This document shows, piece by piece, positions 8,706 to 17,325 of a stretch of 64,000 nt of DNA. Each line of letters begins with the position of its first letter. Position 1 is the first letter of the stretch. This DNA comes from Devosia sp. Root685 (GTDB lineage Bacteria > Pseudomonadota > Alphaproteobacteria > Rhizobiales > Devosiaceae): positions 808,871-872,870 of the forward strand of contig NZ_LMHK01000001.1 of assembly GCF_001427875.1 (NCBI RefSeq). Direction: 5' to 3'. Position numbers and translations under genes: made by a program. The notes below the pieces were generated by a model. It was not told where the DNA came from. It saw nothing but the letters and a program-made list of their open reading frames with translations, and did no database searches.

Positions 8706-9986
8706 TTAGGGTTCGGCTTCGACGCTGTCGAAATAGGTGGAAATGCCGCGCGCTATGGCTTCGGCGGTGCGGTTCTGCCAATCGGATTGGGTCAGATTGG
8801 TGATGTCGTCGAGATTGGAGAGGAAGCCCAATTCGATGAGCACGGAGGGCACATCGGGGGCTTGCAGCACGAAGAAATCGGCCTGGCGCACCGGGAAGCG
8901 GCGGAGGGCGACGCTCGGTTCGAGCTGGTGCACGATGGCTTGCGCGGCGACATAGGACTGCTTGCGCATTTCGCGGCGCATCAGGTCGAGGAGGATGTCC
9001 ACGACTTCGGGCGCCATTTGCGGCATGGCAAATCCGGCGATGACGTCGGACTTGTTTTCGCTGTCTGCAAGCACCTTGTCGAGCACGTCGGTGGCGTTTT
9101 CATCGCGGGTATAGACGCTGGCGCCGCGGATTTCGGGCTGCTGGAAACTGTCGGCGTGGATGGAGAGGAAAATGTCAGCCTTGTTGGTGCGGGCGAGATC
9201 GACGCGCTCTTCGAGGCGAAGGTAGGTGTCGTCCTCGCGGGTCAGAGCAACGTCAAAGCGCCCCGATTGAACCAGAAGCTCCTGAAGGCGCAGGGAGAAG
9301 GCGAGGACGATGTCCTTTTCGCGCACGCCATTAGGGGCTTCGGCGCCGCTATCGATGCCACCATGGCCGGGGTCGATGACAACGAGCGGGCGCGTGGCGA
9401 TGGGGAGTTCGGAGCCGCCGGCAGGGGTGGATTCGGCAGTTGTTTCGGCGACCGCGGCCGACGTCTCCTTATCGCGCTCCACATTGGCGGCGAACGTTGC
9501 GGCGTCGGCGGGGATGAGATCGACGACGAGGCGGGCCGGCTGGTCTTCGAAGGGGTCGAGGACGTAGGCCTGTTGCACCTGAACGGGGGCGGCGAGCGTC
9601 AGGGTGGTGCGAACGCGGTCGGAGGCGGCCTGTTCCACGAGATAGGACGAGATGAGGGTCGTTTCGGAAGGCTCGCCGCTCGGCACAGGGACGGAAAAGG
9701 TGCCGGCGCGCACATCGATGGCCAGACGATCAGGCTCAGAGAGGGAGACGAAGGAGAACTCGGTTTTCGAAGCCAGATCGATGACGAGACGTGCGCGGTC
9801 TTCGCCGACGGTGACGCGCACGTCGATGACATTGGGCAGGCCGAGCGGAATGGCTGCGGGCGCCGCCTCCTGCGCGAGGAGCGGCAGGGCTGGCGCCAGA
9901 GCCAGAAAGAGCCCGAGAACGATTGAGCGGATGACGCGAAAATTCAAAGCTGGATCGGGCCCCATGCGTGTAGCAAGCCGTGTCAC
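8706..9986 (-). CDS. N-acetylmuramoyl-L-alanine amidase (AMIN + Amidase_3)
   Basis: A 426-residue periplasmic zinc amidase of the AmiABC type that cuts the muramic acid to L-Ala bond during daughter-cell separation. A signal sequence ('VIRSIVLGLFLALAPALPLLAQ') precedes an AMIN domain (about residues 50-150), which targets peptidoglycan. The Amidase_3 domain (about 200-420) shows the zinc ligands in 'VVIDPGHGGIDSGA', 'GVREKDIVLAF' and 'FLSIHADSF', and the catalytic Glu in 'SVLIELGFLSN'. The GTG at 9986 has GAAGGG upstream; ATG 9965 is an alternative start. It is divergent from rne and followed by mrcA. Confidence 0.94.
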   Translation of the reverse strand: MTRLATRMGPDPALNFRVIRSIVLGLFLALAPALPLLAQEAAPAAIPLGLPNVIDVRVTVGEDRARLVIDLASKTEFSFVSLSEPDRLAIDVRAGTFSVPVPSGEPSETTLISSYLVEQAASDRVRTTLTLAAPVQVQQAYVLDPFEDQPARLVVDLIPADAATFAANVERDKETSAAVAETTAESTPAGGSELPIATRPLVVIDPGHGGIDSGAEAPNGVREKDIVLAFSLRLQELLVQSGRFDVALTREDDTYLRLEERVDLARTNKADIFLSIHADSFQQPEIRGASVYTRDENATDVLDKVLADSENKSDVIAGFAMPQMAPEVVDILLDLMRREMRKQSYVAAQAIVHQLEPSVALRRFPVRQADFFVLQAPDVPSVLIELGFLSNLDDITNLTQSDWQNRTAEAIARGISTYFDSVEAEP

Positions 9987-10557
9987 ATGCCCTTCGGGCG
10001 ATTCTGCGGCATTTTTGGCTTATGCGATGATTTGCAACCGGGCGCAAAGAATCGAGCACGGCAAAAAGCCCGATATTCCTCGCATTTAGACTTTCCTGTT
10101 GCCAATCTGGCGCAACCACCATACACGCTTATATGAAGGCGCAGGAGTTTCGCGAGCGCCAGCGAGAGGTTCAAAGTTCCTCTTCGCGCCGCTGCGGACC
10201 CCCCAGCCGGCCAGTGTGCCACACAAGCACCTGCCCGGAATGAAAGCGGCGATTTTCAACGCCTTCGCAAACGAATTTCGGTCCCTCATGGGGATCGGAC
10301 GGTGGTGGGCCTTTGGGGCCGCCATCCAATAGGAAGAGGTCATATGGCCCGCAGGCGGACAAAGCGCGACGCGATCGATACGAACGATTGCCGTTTTGCT
10401 TCGCCCTTTCTCCCGGCCCTGACCGAATTTGCCGGTGCGCAGAACGTGAGAGGTTCGCGCCCGATTGTTTTCAACACATTCGCCCCGCAACGCGCCGAGC
10501 CAGGTTCTCCGGTTCGCCGGCTGACGCCCTTTGGCGCGCGGGTGCGCGGAGTATATT
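9987..10557 (+). promoter_or_regulatory. long upstream region of rne, with stem-loop
   Basis: The 571 bases between the divergent amidase gene and rne contain no gene I can defend. RNase E genes commonly have long leaders through which the enzyme controls its own mRNA; this is known mainly from enterobacteria. Here 10301-10326 can form GGTGGT(g)GGCC-TTTGG-GGCCGCCATC, a bulged ten-pair stem, and a good ribosome binding site plus ATG (10344) follows. I could not place a convincing -35/-10 pair. The functional reading is inference. Confidence 0.4.
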
Positions 10558-10628
10558 ATGGCAACCAAGAGAATGCTGGTGGATGCCATCCACCCGGAAG
10601 AAACACGGATTGTCGTCACAGCCGGTAA
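10344..10628 (+). other. candidate upstream ORF overlapping the rne start
   Basis: A 94-codon frame begins at ATG 10344, four bases after AGGAAGAGG (10331-10339), and ends at 10628, 71 bases into rne in another frame. It begins 'MARRRTKRDAIDTNDCRF' and looks unlike a folded protein. It could be a leader peptide coupling translation to rne, or chance. No homology is recognised. Confidence 0.2.
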
Positions 10629-13239
10629 CCGGCTGGAAGAGTTCGACTTTGAATCGGCGTCCCGCCGCCAGTTGCGGGGAAATATCTTCCTCGCCAAGGT
10701 GACGCGCGTCGAGCCGTCGCTGCAGGCGGCCTTCGTCGAATATGGCGGCAATCGCCACGGGTTCCTCGCTTTCAGCGAAATCCACCCGGACTATTATCAG
10801 ATCCCCGTCGCCGACCGCGAAGCGCTGCTCGCCGAAGAAGAGCATGAAGAAGAGCACCACGACGAGACGGTAGACGCCGTCTCCGTGCCTGAAGGCGTGG
10901 CAGAAACCGATGCAGAGGCCGATCCTCAGGACGCTGAGGAAGAAAGCCATATCGAGCAGGCGCCGGCCAATAGCGAACCCGTCGAATCGATCGGCGGGGC
11001 GGATGCGCTTGAAGAAGTGCCGGAGCGTCGCCAGCGCAGCCAGCAGCGCCGCCACCAGTACAAGATCCAGGAAGTGATCAAGCGCCGGCAGGTGATGCTG
11101 GTGCAGGTGGTCAAGGAAGAGCGCGGCAACAAGGGCGCGGCTCTCACCACCTATCTGTCGCTCGCCGGCCGCTATTCGGTGCTGATGCCCAATACCGCGC
11201 GTGGCGGTGGCATTTCGCGCAAGATCACGAACGCTGCCGACCGCAAGCGTCTGAAAGAAATCACCTCGGACCTGGAAGTGCCGCAGGGCATGGGCGTCAT
11301 CCTGCGCACCGCAGGCGCGACGCGCACCAAGGCGGAAGTGAAGCGCGATTTCGAATATCTGATGCGCCTGTGGGAAAGCGTTCGCACGCTGACGCTGCAG
11401 AGCCAGGCGCCGTGCCTCGTTTATGAAGAAGGGTCGCTGATCAAGCGGACCATTCGCGATCTTTATAACAAGGACATCGACGAAGTTCTGGTGGCTGGCG
11501 ACGCGGCTTATCGCGAAGCCAAGGACTTCATGAAGATGATCATGCCGTCCCACGCCAAGAACGTGAAGCCCTATGGCGAAGAGCAGCCGCTGTTCTCCAA
11601 ATATGGCATCGAAGCGCAGCTCGACCAGATGTTCTCGCCGGTCGTCACTCTGCCCTCCGGCGGCTATATCGTCATCAACCCGACCGAAGCGCTGGTTTCG
11701 ATCGACGTGAACTCGGGCCGCTCCACCAAGGAGCACAATATCGAGGACACGGCGCTTCAGACCAATCTCGAAGCTGCCGACGAAGTGGCGCGCCAGTTGC
11801 GCCTGCGTGACCTTGCCGGCCTGATCGTCATCGACTTCATCGACATGATGGAGAACCGCTCTAACCGAGCGGTCGAGCGCCGTCTCAAGGACGCGCTGAA
11901 GGACGATCGCGCCCGCATCCAGGTGGGCCGCATTTCGCACTTCGGCCTCATGGAAATGAGCCGCCAGCGCATTCGCTTCGGCGTTGTCGAAAGCTCGACC
12001 CACAAGTGCCCGATCTGCGACGGCACCGGCCTCGTGCGTTCGACCGAAAGCCTGGCGCTGATGATCATGCGCCATGTGGAAGACCACGTTCTGCGCAAGC
12101 AGGGCCAGTCGATCAATGTGCGCGTGCCGACCGACGTTGCGCTCTATGTGCTCAACTTCAAGCGCGACACGCTGACGGCGCTCGAAGCGCGCAATTCGCT
12201 GTCGATCACCATCACCGCCGACAGCAAGCTGACCGGACACCAGTTCTCGATCGAGAAGGGTGAGACCCGCGTCTCCTCCTATGTCGACCAGCGCGCCGCC
12301 AGCCATGTGCGGGTCGATAGCGCCGTGATCGAAGAAATCGACGAGGAAATCGTCGAAGAAGAAGAGATCGAAGAAGAAACCACCGAAGCGCGGCAGGACA
12401 ATGCCGGCGAAGGTGACGGCAATGGCCGTCGTCGGCGCCGTCGCCGTCGCCGTGGCGGCGCCAATGGCGAACGCAACGAGGAACGGCCGGCGGTGCAGGC
12501 GCGCGAGAGCGATGCCGAGACCAGCGAAGAAGACAGCGCTGAAGAAGCCGGCGAGACCGAAGGCGAAGATGGCACCACTGGTGACACTGACGGCGAAAAC
12601 CGCCGCCGCCGTCGTCGTGGCCGCCGTGGCGGTCGCCGTAACCGTCGCGAAGGCGAAGGCGTCGAGGGTAGCGAAGCTGCTGCATCCGCGGCTGGTGAGG
12701 CCAAAGAGGCTGCCATTGTGGACGTGGTTTTGGCTCAGGCCGAAATGACTGACGAAGCCCCTGCCCCCGCTGCTGACCCTCTCGAGGCGCTGGCGGCAGA
12801 AGCTCCGGCCGAAAAGCCCAAGCGCAAGCCGCGTACCCGCAAGCCCAAGGCCACCGATGCGGACGCTCCGGTGGAAGTGACCGCCGCTGCGCCAGTTGCG
12901 GAAGAAGCGCCGGTTGCCGAAGAGGCGGCCGAAAAGCCCAAGCGCAAGCCGCGTACGCGCAAGAAGGCTGAGCCGGTGGCCGAAGAGGCAGTTGCCGAGG
13001 CTCCGGCCGCGGCGGCACCGGAGGCAGCCGCTCCGGCGGAAGAGCCTGCGGCAGCCGAAGTCGTGGAAACGCGGCCGAAGCGCCAGAAGAAGGAACTGCC
13101 GCCTGAGGGTGTCGTGGTGTCTTCGAGCGCCAAGCCGGCGGAAGAGCCGGCGCCTGTCGAGGGCGAGGCCGAAGGCGACGCTGAGCCGGACAAGAAGAAG
13201 AAGGTCGGCTGGTGGCAGCGCCGGCTGGGTCTCGGCTAG
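10558..13239 (+). CDS. rne: ribonuclease E
   Basis: An 893-residue endoribonuclease that starts mRNA decay and processes rRNA and tRNA, scaffolding the degradosome. ATG 10558 is chosen because GGAG lies seven bases upstream and 'MLVDAIHPEETRIVV' matches family N-termini. The S1 region ('RGNIFLAKVTRVEPSLQAAFVEYGG...') is split by a roughly 90-residue acidic insert ('EEEHEEEHHDE...'), usual in alphaproteobacteria. The DNase I-like site has Asp in 'VSIDVNSG' and 'IVIDFIDM', and the zinc link is 'HKCPICDGTG'. The last 350 residues are disordered, with Arg-rich RNA-binding blocks ('RRRRRRRRGG', 'RRRRRRGRRGGRR') and a twice-repeated 'EKPKRKPRTRK'. A terminator follows. Confidence 0.97.
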   Translation: MATKRMLVDAIHPEETRIVVTAGNRLEEFDFESASRRQLRGNIFLAKVTRVEPSLQAAFVEYGGNRHGFLAFSEIHPDYYQIPVADREALLAEEEHEEEHHDETVDAVSVPEGVAETDAEADPQDAEEESHIEQAPANSEPVESIGGADALEEVPERRQRSQQRRHQYKIQEVIKRRQVMLVQVVKEERGNKGAALTTYLSLAGRYSVLMPNTARGGGISRKITNAADRKRLKEITSDLEVPQGMGVILRTAGATRTKAEVKRDFEYLMRLWESVRTLTLQSQAPCLVYEEGSLIKRTIRDLYNKDIDEVLVAGDAAYREAKDFMKMIMPSHAKNVKPYGEEQPLFSKYGIEAQLDQMFSPVVTLPSGGYIVINPTEALVSIDVNSGRSTKEHNIEDTALQTNLEAADEVARQLRLRDLAGLIVIDFIDMMENRSNRAVERRLKDALKDDRARIQVGRISHFGLMEMSRQRIRFGVVESSTHKCPICDGTGLVRSTESLALMIMRHVEDHVLRKQGQSINVRVPTDVALYVLNFKRDTLTALEARNSLSITITADSKLTGHQFSIEKGETRVSSYVDQRAASHVRVDSAVIEEIDEEIVEEEEIEEETTEARQDNAGEGDGNGRRRRRRRRRGGANGERNEERPAVQARESDAETSEEDSAEEAGETEGEDGTTGDTDGENRRRRRRGRRGGRRNRREGEGVEGSEAAASAAGEAKEAAIVDVVLAQAEMTDEAPAPAADPLEALAAEAPAEKPKRKPRTRKPKATDADAPVEVTAAAPVAEEAPVAEEAAEKPKRKPRTRKKAEPVAEEAVAEAPAAAAPEAAAPAEEPAAAEVVETRPKRQKKELPPEGVVVSSSAKPAEEPAPVEGEAEGDAEPDKKKKVGWWQRRLGLG

Positions 13240-13245
13240 AAATTT

Positions 13246-13273
13246 AAAGGGCGGCCCTCGGGTCGCCCTTTTT
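13246..13273 (+). terminator. Rho-independent terminator of rne
   Basis: AAAGGGCG and CGCCCTTTTT arms flank a GC-rich loop, six bases after the rne stop. The T-run ends just before the next gene's start at 13279. Confidence 0.85.
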
Positions 13274-13278
13274 GCCTC

Positions 13279-13968
13279 ATGTCCCGCGCCGCGCGTCTGC
13301 TCGACCTCCTGCAATTGCTGCGGAACCGCCACCAGCCGGTGACGGGGCCGGAATTGGCGCGCGAACTCGGCGTGTCGATCCGCACGCTCTATCGCGACAT
13401 TGCCACGCTGCAGGCGCAGGGCGCCGATATTCAGGGCGAACCGGGGCTCGGCTATGTGCTGCGGCCGGGATTTACGCTGCCGCCGCTGATGTTCTCGGCC
13501 GATGAAATTGAGGCCATCGTGCTGGGTTCGCGCTGGGTAGCGGCGCGGGCGGATGACGACCGGCTGAGCGAGTCGGCTCGGCAAGCGATGAGCAAGATTC
13601 TTGCTGTGTTGCCGGCTGACCTGCGGGATCGGGCGGAGGCGACCAATCTGCTGGTGGCGCGGATTGGCCTTGAGCCGGCGCAGGTGGATGCGGGGCAGAT
13701 ACGATTGGCCATTCGGAACGAGCGCAAGCTTGTCATTCGCTATGATGATCTGAGCGGGACTGAGACCGAACGGACGATCTGGCCGTTCATGATCGGCTTT
13801 TTCGAGAAGGTGCGGGTGGTGGTCGCATGGTGCGAGATGCGCAGGGATTTTCGCAGTTTCCGGGTGGATCGGATCGGCGCGATGACGGTATCCGACGAGC
13901 GCTATCCAAGGCGGCGGGCGGCGATGCTGAAGGAGTGGCGGGAGCGCGAGGGTATCGCGCCACCGTGA
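13279..13968 (+). CDS. YafY-like transcriptional regulator (HTH_11 + WYL domain)
   Basis: A 229-residue DNA-binding regulator. Residues 1-60 form a winged helix of the HTH_11 type ('RAARLLDLLQLLRNRHQPVTG...LGVSIRTLYRDIATLQAQGADI'). After an all-helical linker the WYL domain (about 140-210, 'IRLAIRNERKLVIRYDDLSG...') ends with 'FRSFRVDRIGAMTVSDERYP'. WYL domains bind ligands, nucleic acid in some families. Arg in 'FRVDRI' is the usual conserved position. It begins just after the rne terminator and is followed 60 bases later by a VOC gene, a common pairing in which the regulator may control or sense for its neighbour. The target is unknown. Confidence 0.9.
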   Translation: MSRAARLLDLLQLLRNRHQPVTGPELARELGVSIRTLYRDIATLQAQGADIQGEPGLGYVLRPGFTLPPLMFSADEIEAIVLGSRWVAARADDDRLSESARQAMSKILAVLPADLRDRAEATNLLVARIGLEPAQVDAGQIRLAIRNERKLVIRYDDLSGTETERTIWPFMIGFFEKVRVVVAWCEMRRDFRSFRVDRIGAMTVSDERYPRRRAAMLKEWREREGIAPP

Positions 13969-14028
13969 GCCACTGCCGGAAACTGGCAGTCCCTGCTGCT
14001 AGTTGTTCTCCATCGAAAGGAGAACGCC

Positions 14029-14406
14029 ATGCGCACCCTCAATTATATCCTGCTGGCCGTTGCTGACCCCATTGCCAGCCAGAGGTTCTATTCCAGCCTT
14101 CTGGGCGTCGAGCCGGTAGAAAGCGCCCCGACCTTTGTCCTCTATGTGTTGCCGAACGGGATGAAGCTCGGGCTCTGGAGCAAGGACGAGATCGAGCCCA
14201 AGCCGCTGCCGGTCGGCGGTGTCGAGATAACGTTCAGCGAGGACGATGACGCTGCGGTCCGCGCGACATATGTAGACTGGTCCGGCAAGGCGAAGGTTTT
14301 GCAGGAGCCGGTGGCGATGGACTTCGGCTTTACCTTCGTGGTGGAAGATCCCGATGGGCATCGGATTCGGGTCTTTGCGCCGCCAGTAAGTCGCCGTCGA
14401 GGCTAG
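14029..14406 (+). CDS. VOC family (glyoxalase-like) protein
   Basis: A 125-residue protein with the vicinal-oxygen-chelate fold as paired beta-alpha-beta-beta-beta units ('LNYILLAVADPIASQRFYSSLLG' and 'FGFTFVVEDPDGHRIRVFAPP'). The set includes glyoxalases, dioxygenases and antibiotic-binding proteins. The typical C-terminal 'EDPDGHRIRVF' supplies a possible metal or ligand site. AAAGGAG lies five bases before ATG 14029. It is adjacent to the WYL regulator and probably in one transcription unit with it. The substrate cannot be inferred. Confidence 0.85.
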   Translation: MRTLNYILLAVADPIASQRFYSSLLGVEPVESAPTFVLYVLPNGMKLGLWSKDEIEPKPLPVGGVEITFSEDDDAAVRATYVDWSGKAKVLQEPVAMDFGFTFVVEDPDGHRIRVFAPPVSRRRG

Positions 14407-14437
14407 ACACGGCGCAGATGCTCCAACACCCGCGGGC

Positions 14438-14508
14438 TGTCATCCCGGCCTAGCGCCGGGATCCATCTTGAGATCTCAGGATGGGCCCCGGCCTTCGCCG
14501 GGGTGACA
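14438..14508. repeat. dispersed palindromic repeat, family A, full copy
   Basis: An imperfect 71-base inverted repeat: TGTCATCCCGGC...GCCGGGATCCATC at the left and GATGGGCCCCGGC...GCCGGGGTGACA at the right. It sits between convergent VOC and GNAT gene ends. Other copies lie at 30727-30796 and 53269-53338, and a truncated one at 4561-4609. Confidence 0.92.
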
Positions 14509-14540
14509 ATCGAGGATGGGAAAGGCTTCAGTCTCGTCGA

Positions 14541-15044
14541 TCAGGCAGTCGGGTAATAGCGATAGACCACGTCGCCATCATCCTGCACCGGGGCATTGTC
14601 ATCGCGGGTGCCGCCGAGGCGGGTGGAGACGGCCATGGAGCGGTGGTTTTCGGGATCGAAATAGCTGACGAGGGTTGGCAGTTTCAGGGTGGCAAAGGCC
14701 CAATCGCGGAGGGCGGCGGCGGCTTCGGTGGCGTAGCCGTGGCCCTCAAAGCCGTCATAGAGGAGCCAGCCGAGTTCCTTTTCGGGGAAGAGCGGGCCAT
14801 GGTTGATGCCGACCTGGCCGATGCAGGCGCCGGTTTCCTTGACATCAATCATCAGTGCGCCATGGCCGCAAAGCGACCAGAGGGCCACGTCGTGGCAAAA
14901 CATGCCCCAAGCGCCGCGCAGATCGAAGGGGCCGCCCATATAGACGGAACGTGGCGAGGCCATGAGCGCGGCATAGGCGGGGAAATCTTCCATGCGCAGA
15001 GCGCGGAGGGTCAGGCGCGGGGTTTCGAGTGTGGGAATGGTCAT
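14541..15044 (-). CDS. GNAT family N-acetyltransferase
   Basis: A 167-residue acetyltransferase of the RimJ/RimL-like Acetyltransf_3 group, which transfers acetyl from acetyl-CoA to an amine. The N-terminus 'TLETPRLTLRALRMEDFPAYAALM' is diagnostic. The core 'ELGWLLYDGFEGHGYATEAAAAL' holds the CoA pyrophosphate-binding loop, and 'ENHRSMAVSTRLGG' is the conserved late Asn/Ser region. The gene start overlaps the stop of the upstream aminotransferase by four bases, so the two are translationally coupled. The target amine (amino acid, protein N-terminus or small molecule) is unknown. Confidence 0.88.
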   Translation of the reverse strand: MTIPTLETPRLTLRALRMEDFPAYAALMASPRSVYMGGPFDLRGAWGMFCHDVALWSLCGHGALMIDVKETGACIGQVGINHGPLFPEKELGWLLYDGFEGHGYATEAAAALRDWAFATLKLPTLVSYFDPENHRSMAVSTRLGGTRDDNAPVQDDGDVVYRYYPTA

Positions 15045-16192
15045 GAGCCTGCTGCGAGGAAGGTTTTGAGGCGGTCGAGGGCGAGATCGACGGTGTCGCG
15101 CGTGCCGGCATAGCTGAAGCGGACGAAGCCGTGGCCGTTGACGCGATCGAAATCGACGCCGGGGGTGGCGGCGATGCCGGCTTGCTCCAGCATCGATTCA
15201 CAAAAGGCCAGTGAGTCGTTGGAAAACCTCGATATTCCAGCATAGGCGTAGAAGGCGCCATCGGCTGGTGAGGCGAGGTCGAAGCCGAGGTTTTGGAGGC
15301 CGCTGGTGATGGCGGCGCGGTTGGCGGCGTAGCTGGCCTTTTGCTCTTCGGAATAGTCGCGTTCGTTGAGGGCCGCGGTGGCGGCGATCTGGCTGAGGGT
15401 GGGCGCCGAGATGAAGAGGTTTTGCTGCAGGATTTCGGCGCGGCGGATCAGCGCTTCGGGCAGCACCATCCAGCCGATGCGCCAGCCGGTCATGCAGTAG
15501 TATTTTGAAAAACTGTTGATGACGATGGCATCCGAAGTCAGCTCGAGCGCTGAGACCGAGGGGCCGCGATAATCGAGGCCATGGTAGATTTCGTCGGAGA
15601 TAAAGGTGACGGCGAGGCGGCGGCAGGTGTCGATGATGTCGGCGAGGCCGGCGCGATCAATGGCGGCGCCGGTGGGATTGGCGGGGCTGGCGAAAAGGAG
15701 GCCCTCGAAGGGTTTTTCGCGGTAGGCGGCTTCGATATCGGCGCCGGTCAGGTGCCAGTTATTGGCGGCGGTGACGGGGATTTCGGCATAGTCGAAACCG
15801 AGGCCGATGAGCGTGTTGATATAGGCGGGGTAGCCTGGGCGCGTGATGGCAATGCGGGCGCCGGGGCGGAAGGCGGTGTGAAAGGCAAGGATGAAGCCGG
15901 CCGACGAACCCATTGTGGCTAGAATCATTTCCGGGTTCACGGAGACGCTGTGTTGCTCGGCATAATAGTGCGAGAGACCTTCGCGCAGGTCGAGGCGGCC
16001 CTTGGCGCTGGTATAGCCCTGCGGATCGGGCAAGGCACGGGCGACGGCTTCGATGACCTTTGGGGCCGGCGGATGGCCGGGCTCGCCGAGTTCCAGATGG
16101 CAAATGGTCCGCCCCTGCCCTTCGAGCACCTTGGAACGGTTGAGAATGTCCATGGCGAGAAACGGCATGAGGCCGTCGGCTGCGGGGGTCAT
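15041..16192 (-). CDS. PLP-dependent aminotransferase, class I/II
   Basis: A 383-residue fold-type I aminotransferase. The start at 16192 is chosen because AAGGAG lies six bases upstream; an in-frame start at 16240 would add 16 residues without support. The PLP lysine is in 'INSFSKYYCMTGWRIGW'. 'ASPANPTGAAID' and 'FISDEIYHGLDY' supply the Asn and Asp/Tyr cofactor contacts, and 'VRFSYAGT' the substrate-carboxylate Arg. The closest general description is aspartate/aromatic aminotransferase-like; the true substrate is not clear. It is in an operon with the downstream GNAT gene (four-base overlap). Confidence 0.92.
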   Translation of the reverse strand: MTPAADGLMPFLAMDILNRSKVLEGQGRTICHLELGEPGHPPAPKVIEAVARALPDPQGYTSAKGRLDLREGLSHYYAEQHSVSVNPEMILATMGSSAGFILAFHTAFRPGARIAITRPGYPAYINTLIGLGFDYAEIPVTAANNWHLTGADIEAAYREKPFEGLLFASPANPTGAAIDRAGLADIIDTCRRLAVTFISDEIYHGLDYRGPSVSALELTSDAIVINSFSKYYCMTGWRIGWMVLPEALIRRAEILQQNLFISAPTLSQIAATAALNERDYSEEQKASYAANRAAITSGLQNLGFDLASPADGAFYAYAGISRFSNDSLAFCESMLEQAGIAATPGVDFDRVNGHGFVRFSYAGTRDTVDLALDRLKTFLAAGS

Positions 16193-16347
16193 AGGCGGCT
16201 CCTTCTGATCAGCCGGGACTAGCCGGAAGCGCCGTCTCACTCAACAACAATTGAAGCGCGGTTTTAGACTGCGGCAATTGTCCGGTGCCAGATTGGGCGG
16301 AGGTCTGCTAGAAGGCCTAGCGTAGAATCTCTGGGAGCGCCCGTCTG

Positions 16348-17202
16348 ATGAATCGTCTGTCTATCGTGCTGGCCGTCGTGGCGGGGATTTTGGCGGGGGC
16401 ATTGGGCTATTCGCAGCTCAACCGGCCGGCGCAGGAGACGGACACGGTCGCCGTGCGGGCAATCGTCGAGAGCATTCTGAGCGAGCACGAGGCAACGGCC
16501 AGTGCGGCGCCGCAGGCCGTGGCCGAGATCGACCCGGCCGTGCTCAATCCGATGATCGAGAATTTCCTGATGAGCGACCCCAAGCTGCTGCAGCGGCTTT
16601 CGGTGGCGCTCGACGAAACGCTGCGGACCGAGGAAACGGCCAAGGCGCAGGTTGCCATCACCGATATGCACGACGCGATCTTCAATGATCCGGGCCAGGT
16701 GGTCTTGGGCAATCCCGAGGGCGACGTGACGCTGGTCGAGTTCTTCGACTATAATTGCGGCTATTGCCGCGCGGCGCTGCCGGACCTGGCGACGCTTCTG
16801 GCGGAAGACCCCAACCTGAAGGTCATCCTAAAGGAATTTCCCATTCTCTCCAATGAATCCATCGATGCGGCGCGCATTGGCGTGCTCGTCGGGGACGCGG
16901 ATGTCGATTATTGGGCTTTCCACGAGGCGCTGTTTTCGAGCCGCGGCAAGGTGGACAAGGCCGTGGCGCTTGATGCTGCCGGTTCGCTGGGGCTCAATCC
17001 GGTCGATCTCGAGTTGAAAATGGGCGAGCCGAGCGTGGCCAAGACTATCCAGACGTCTTATGAAATCGCACAGGCGCTGGGGATCACGGGGACGCCGACT
17101 TACATTATCGGCAACGAAATCATTCCGGGCGCCATCGGGGTCGATGACCTGCGGACGCGGATTGCCAATATGCGGGCCTGTGGCCAGTCGGTGTGCAGTT
17201 AG
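16348..17202 (+). CDS. DsbA family thiol-disulfide oxidoreductase
   Basis: A 284-residue exported thioredoxin-fold protein. Residues 5-22 are a signal anchor ('LSIVLAVVAGILAGALGY'). A helical N-terminal extension to about 110 precedes the DsbA domain. The active site is C137-G-Y-C140 in 'FFDYNCGYCRAALPDL', and the cis-proline loop is 'GITGTPTYIIG'. Such proteins oxidise or isomerise disulfides in the periplasm. The long extension resembles ScsC/Com1-like members rather than classic DsbA. It is followed after 123 bases by aroQ, a neighbourhood seen in related bacteria. Confidence 0.9.
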   Translation: MNRLSIVLAVVAGILAGALGYSQLNRPAQETDTVAVRAIVESILSEHEATASAAPQAVAEIDPAVLNPMIENFLMSDPKLLQRLSVALDETLRTEETAKAQVAITDMHDAIFNDPGQVVLGNPEGDVTLVEFFDYNCGYCRAALPDLATLLAEDPNLKVILKEFPILSNESIDAARIGVLVGDADVDYWAFHEALFSSRGKVDKAVALDAAGSLGLNPVDLELKMGEPSVAKTIQTSYEIAQALGITGTPTYIIGNEIIPGAIGVDDLRTRIANMRACGQSVCS

Positions 17203-17325
17203 CCTGAATCTCGCCCGACTCTGTCTTTAGACGCGCGGAAAGTACCGAGGAGGCTCGCCTTTTCGGTGCATTTCGTGTAACCGCCCTTGCACCGCCGGGA
17301 ACAGCCGGTGCACAACGCAAAGATC

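Noticed and set aside
8787..9926. 379-codon plus-strand frame opposite the amidase
   Set aside because: Gly/His/Asp-rich antisense reading of a recognised gene.
10471..13584. 1037-codon minus-strand frame opposite rne
   Set aside because: Arg/His/Leu/Phe-rich antisense artefact of a gene with strong third-position GC bias; rne is certain.
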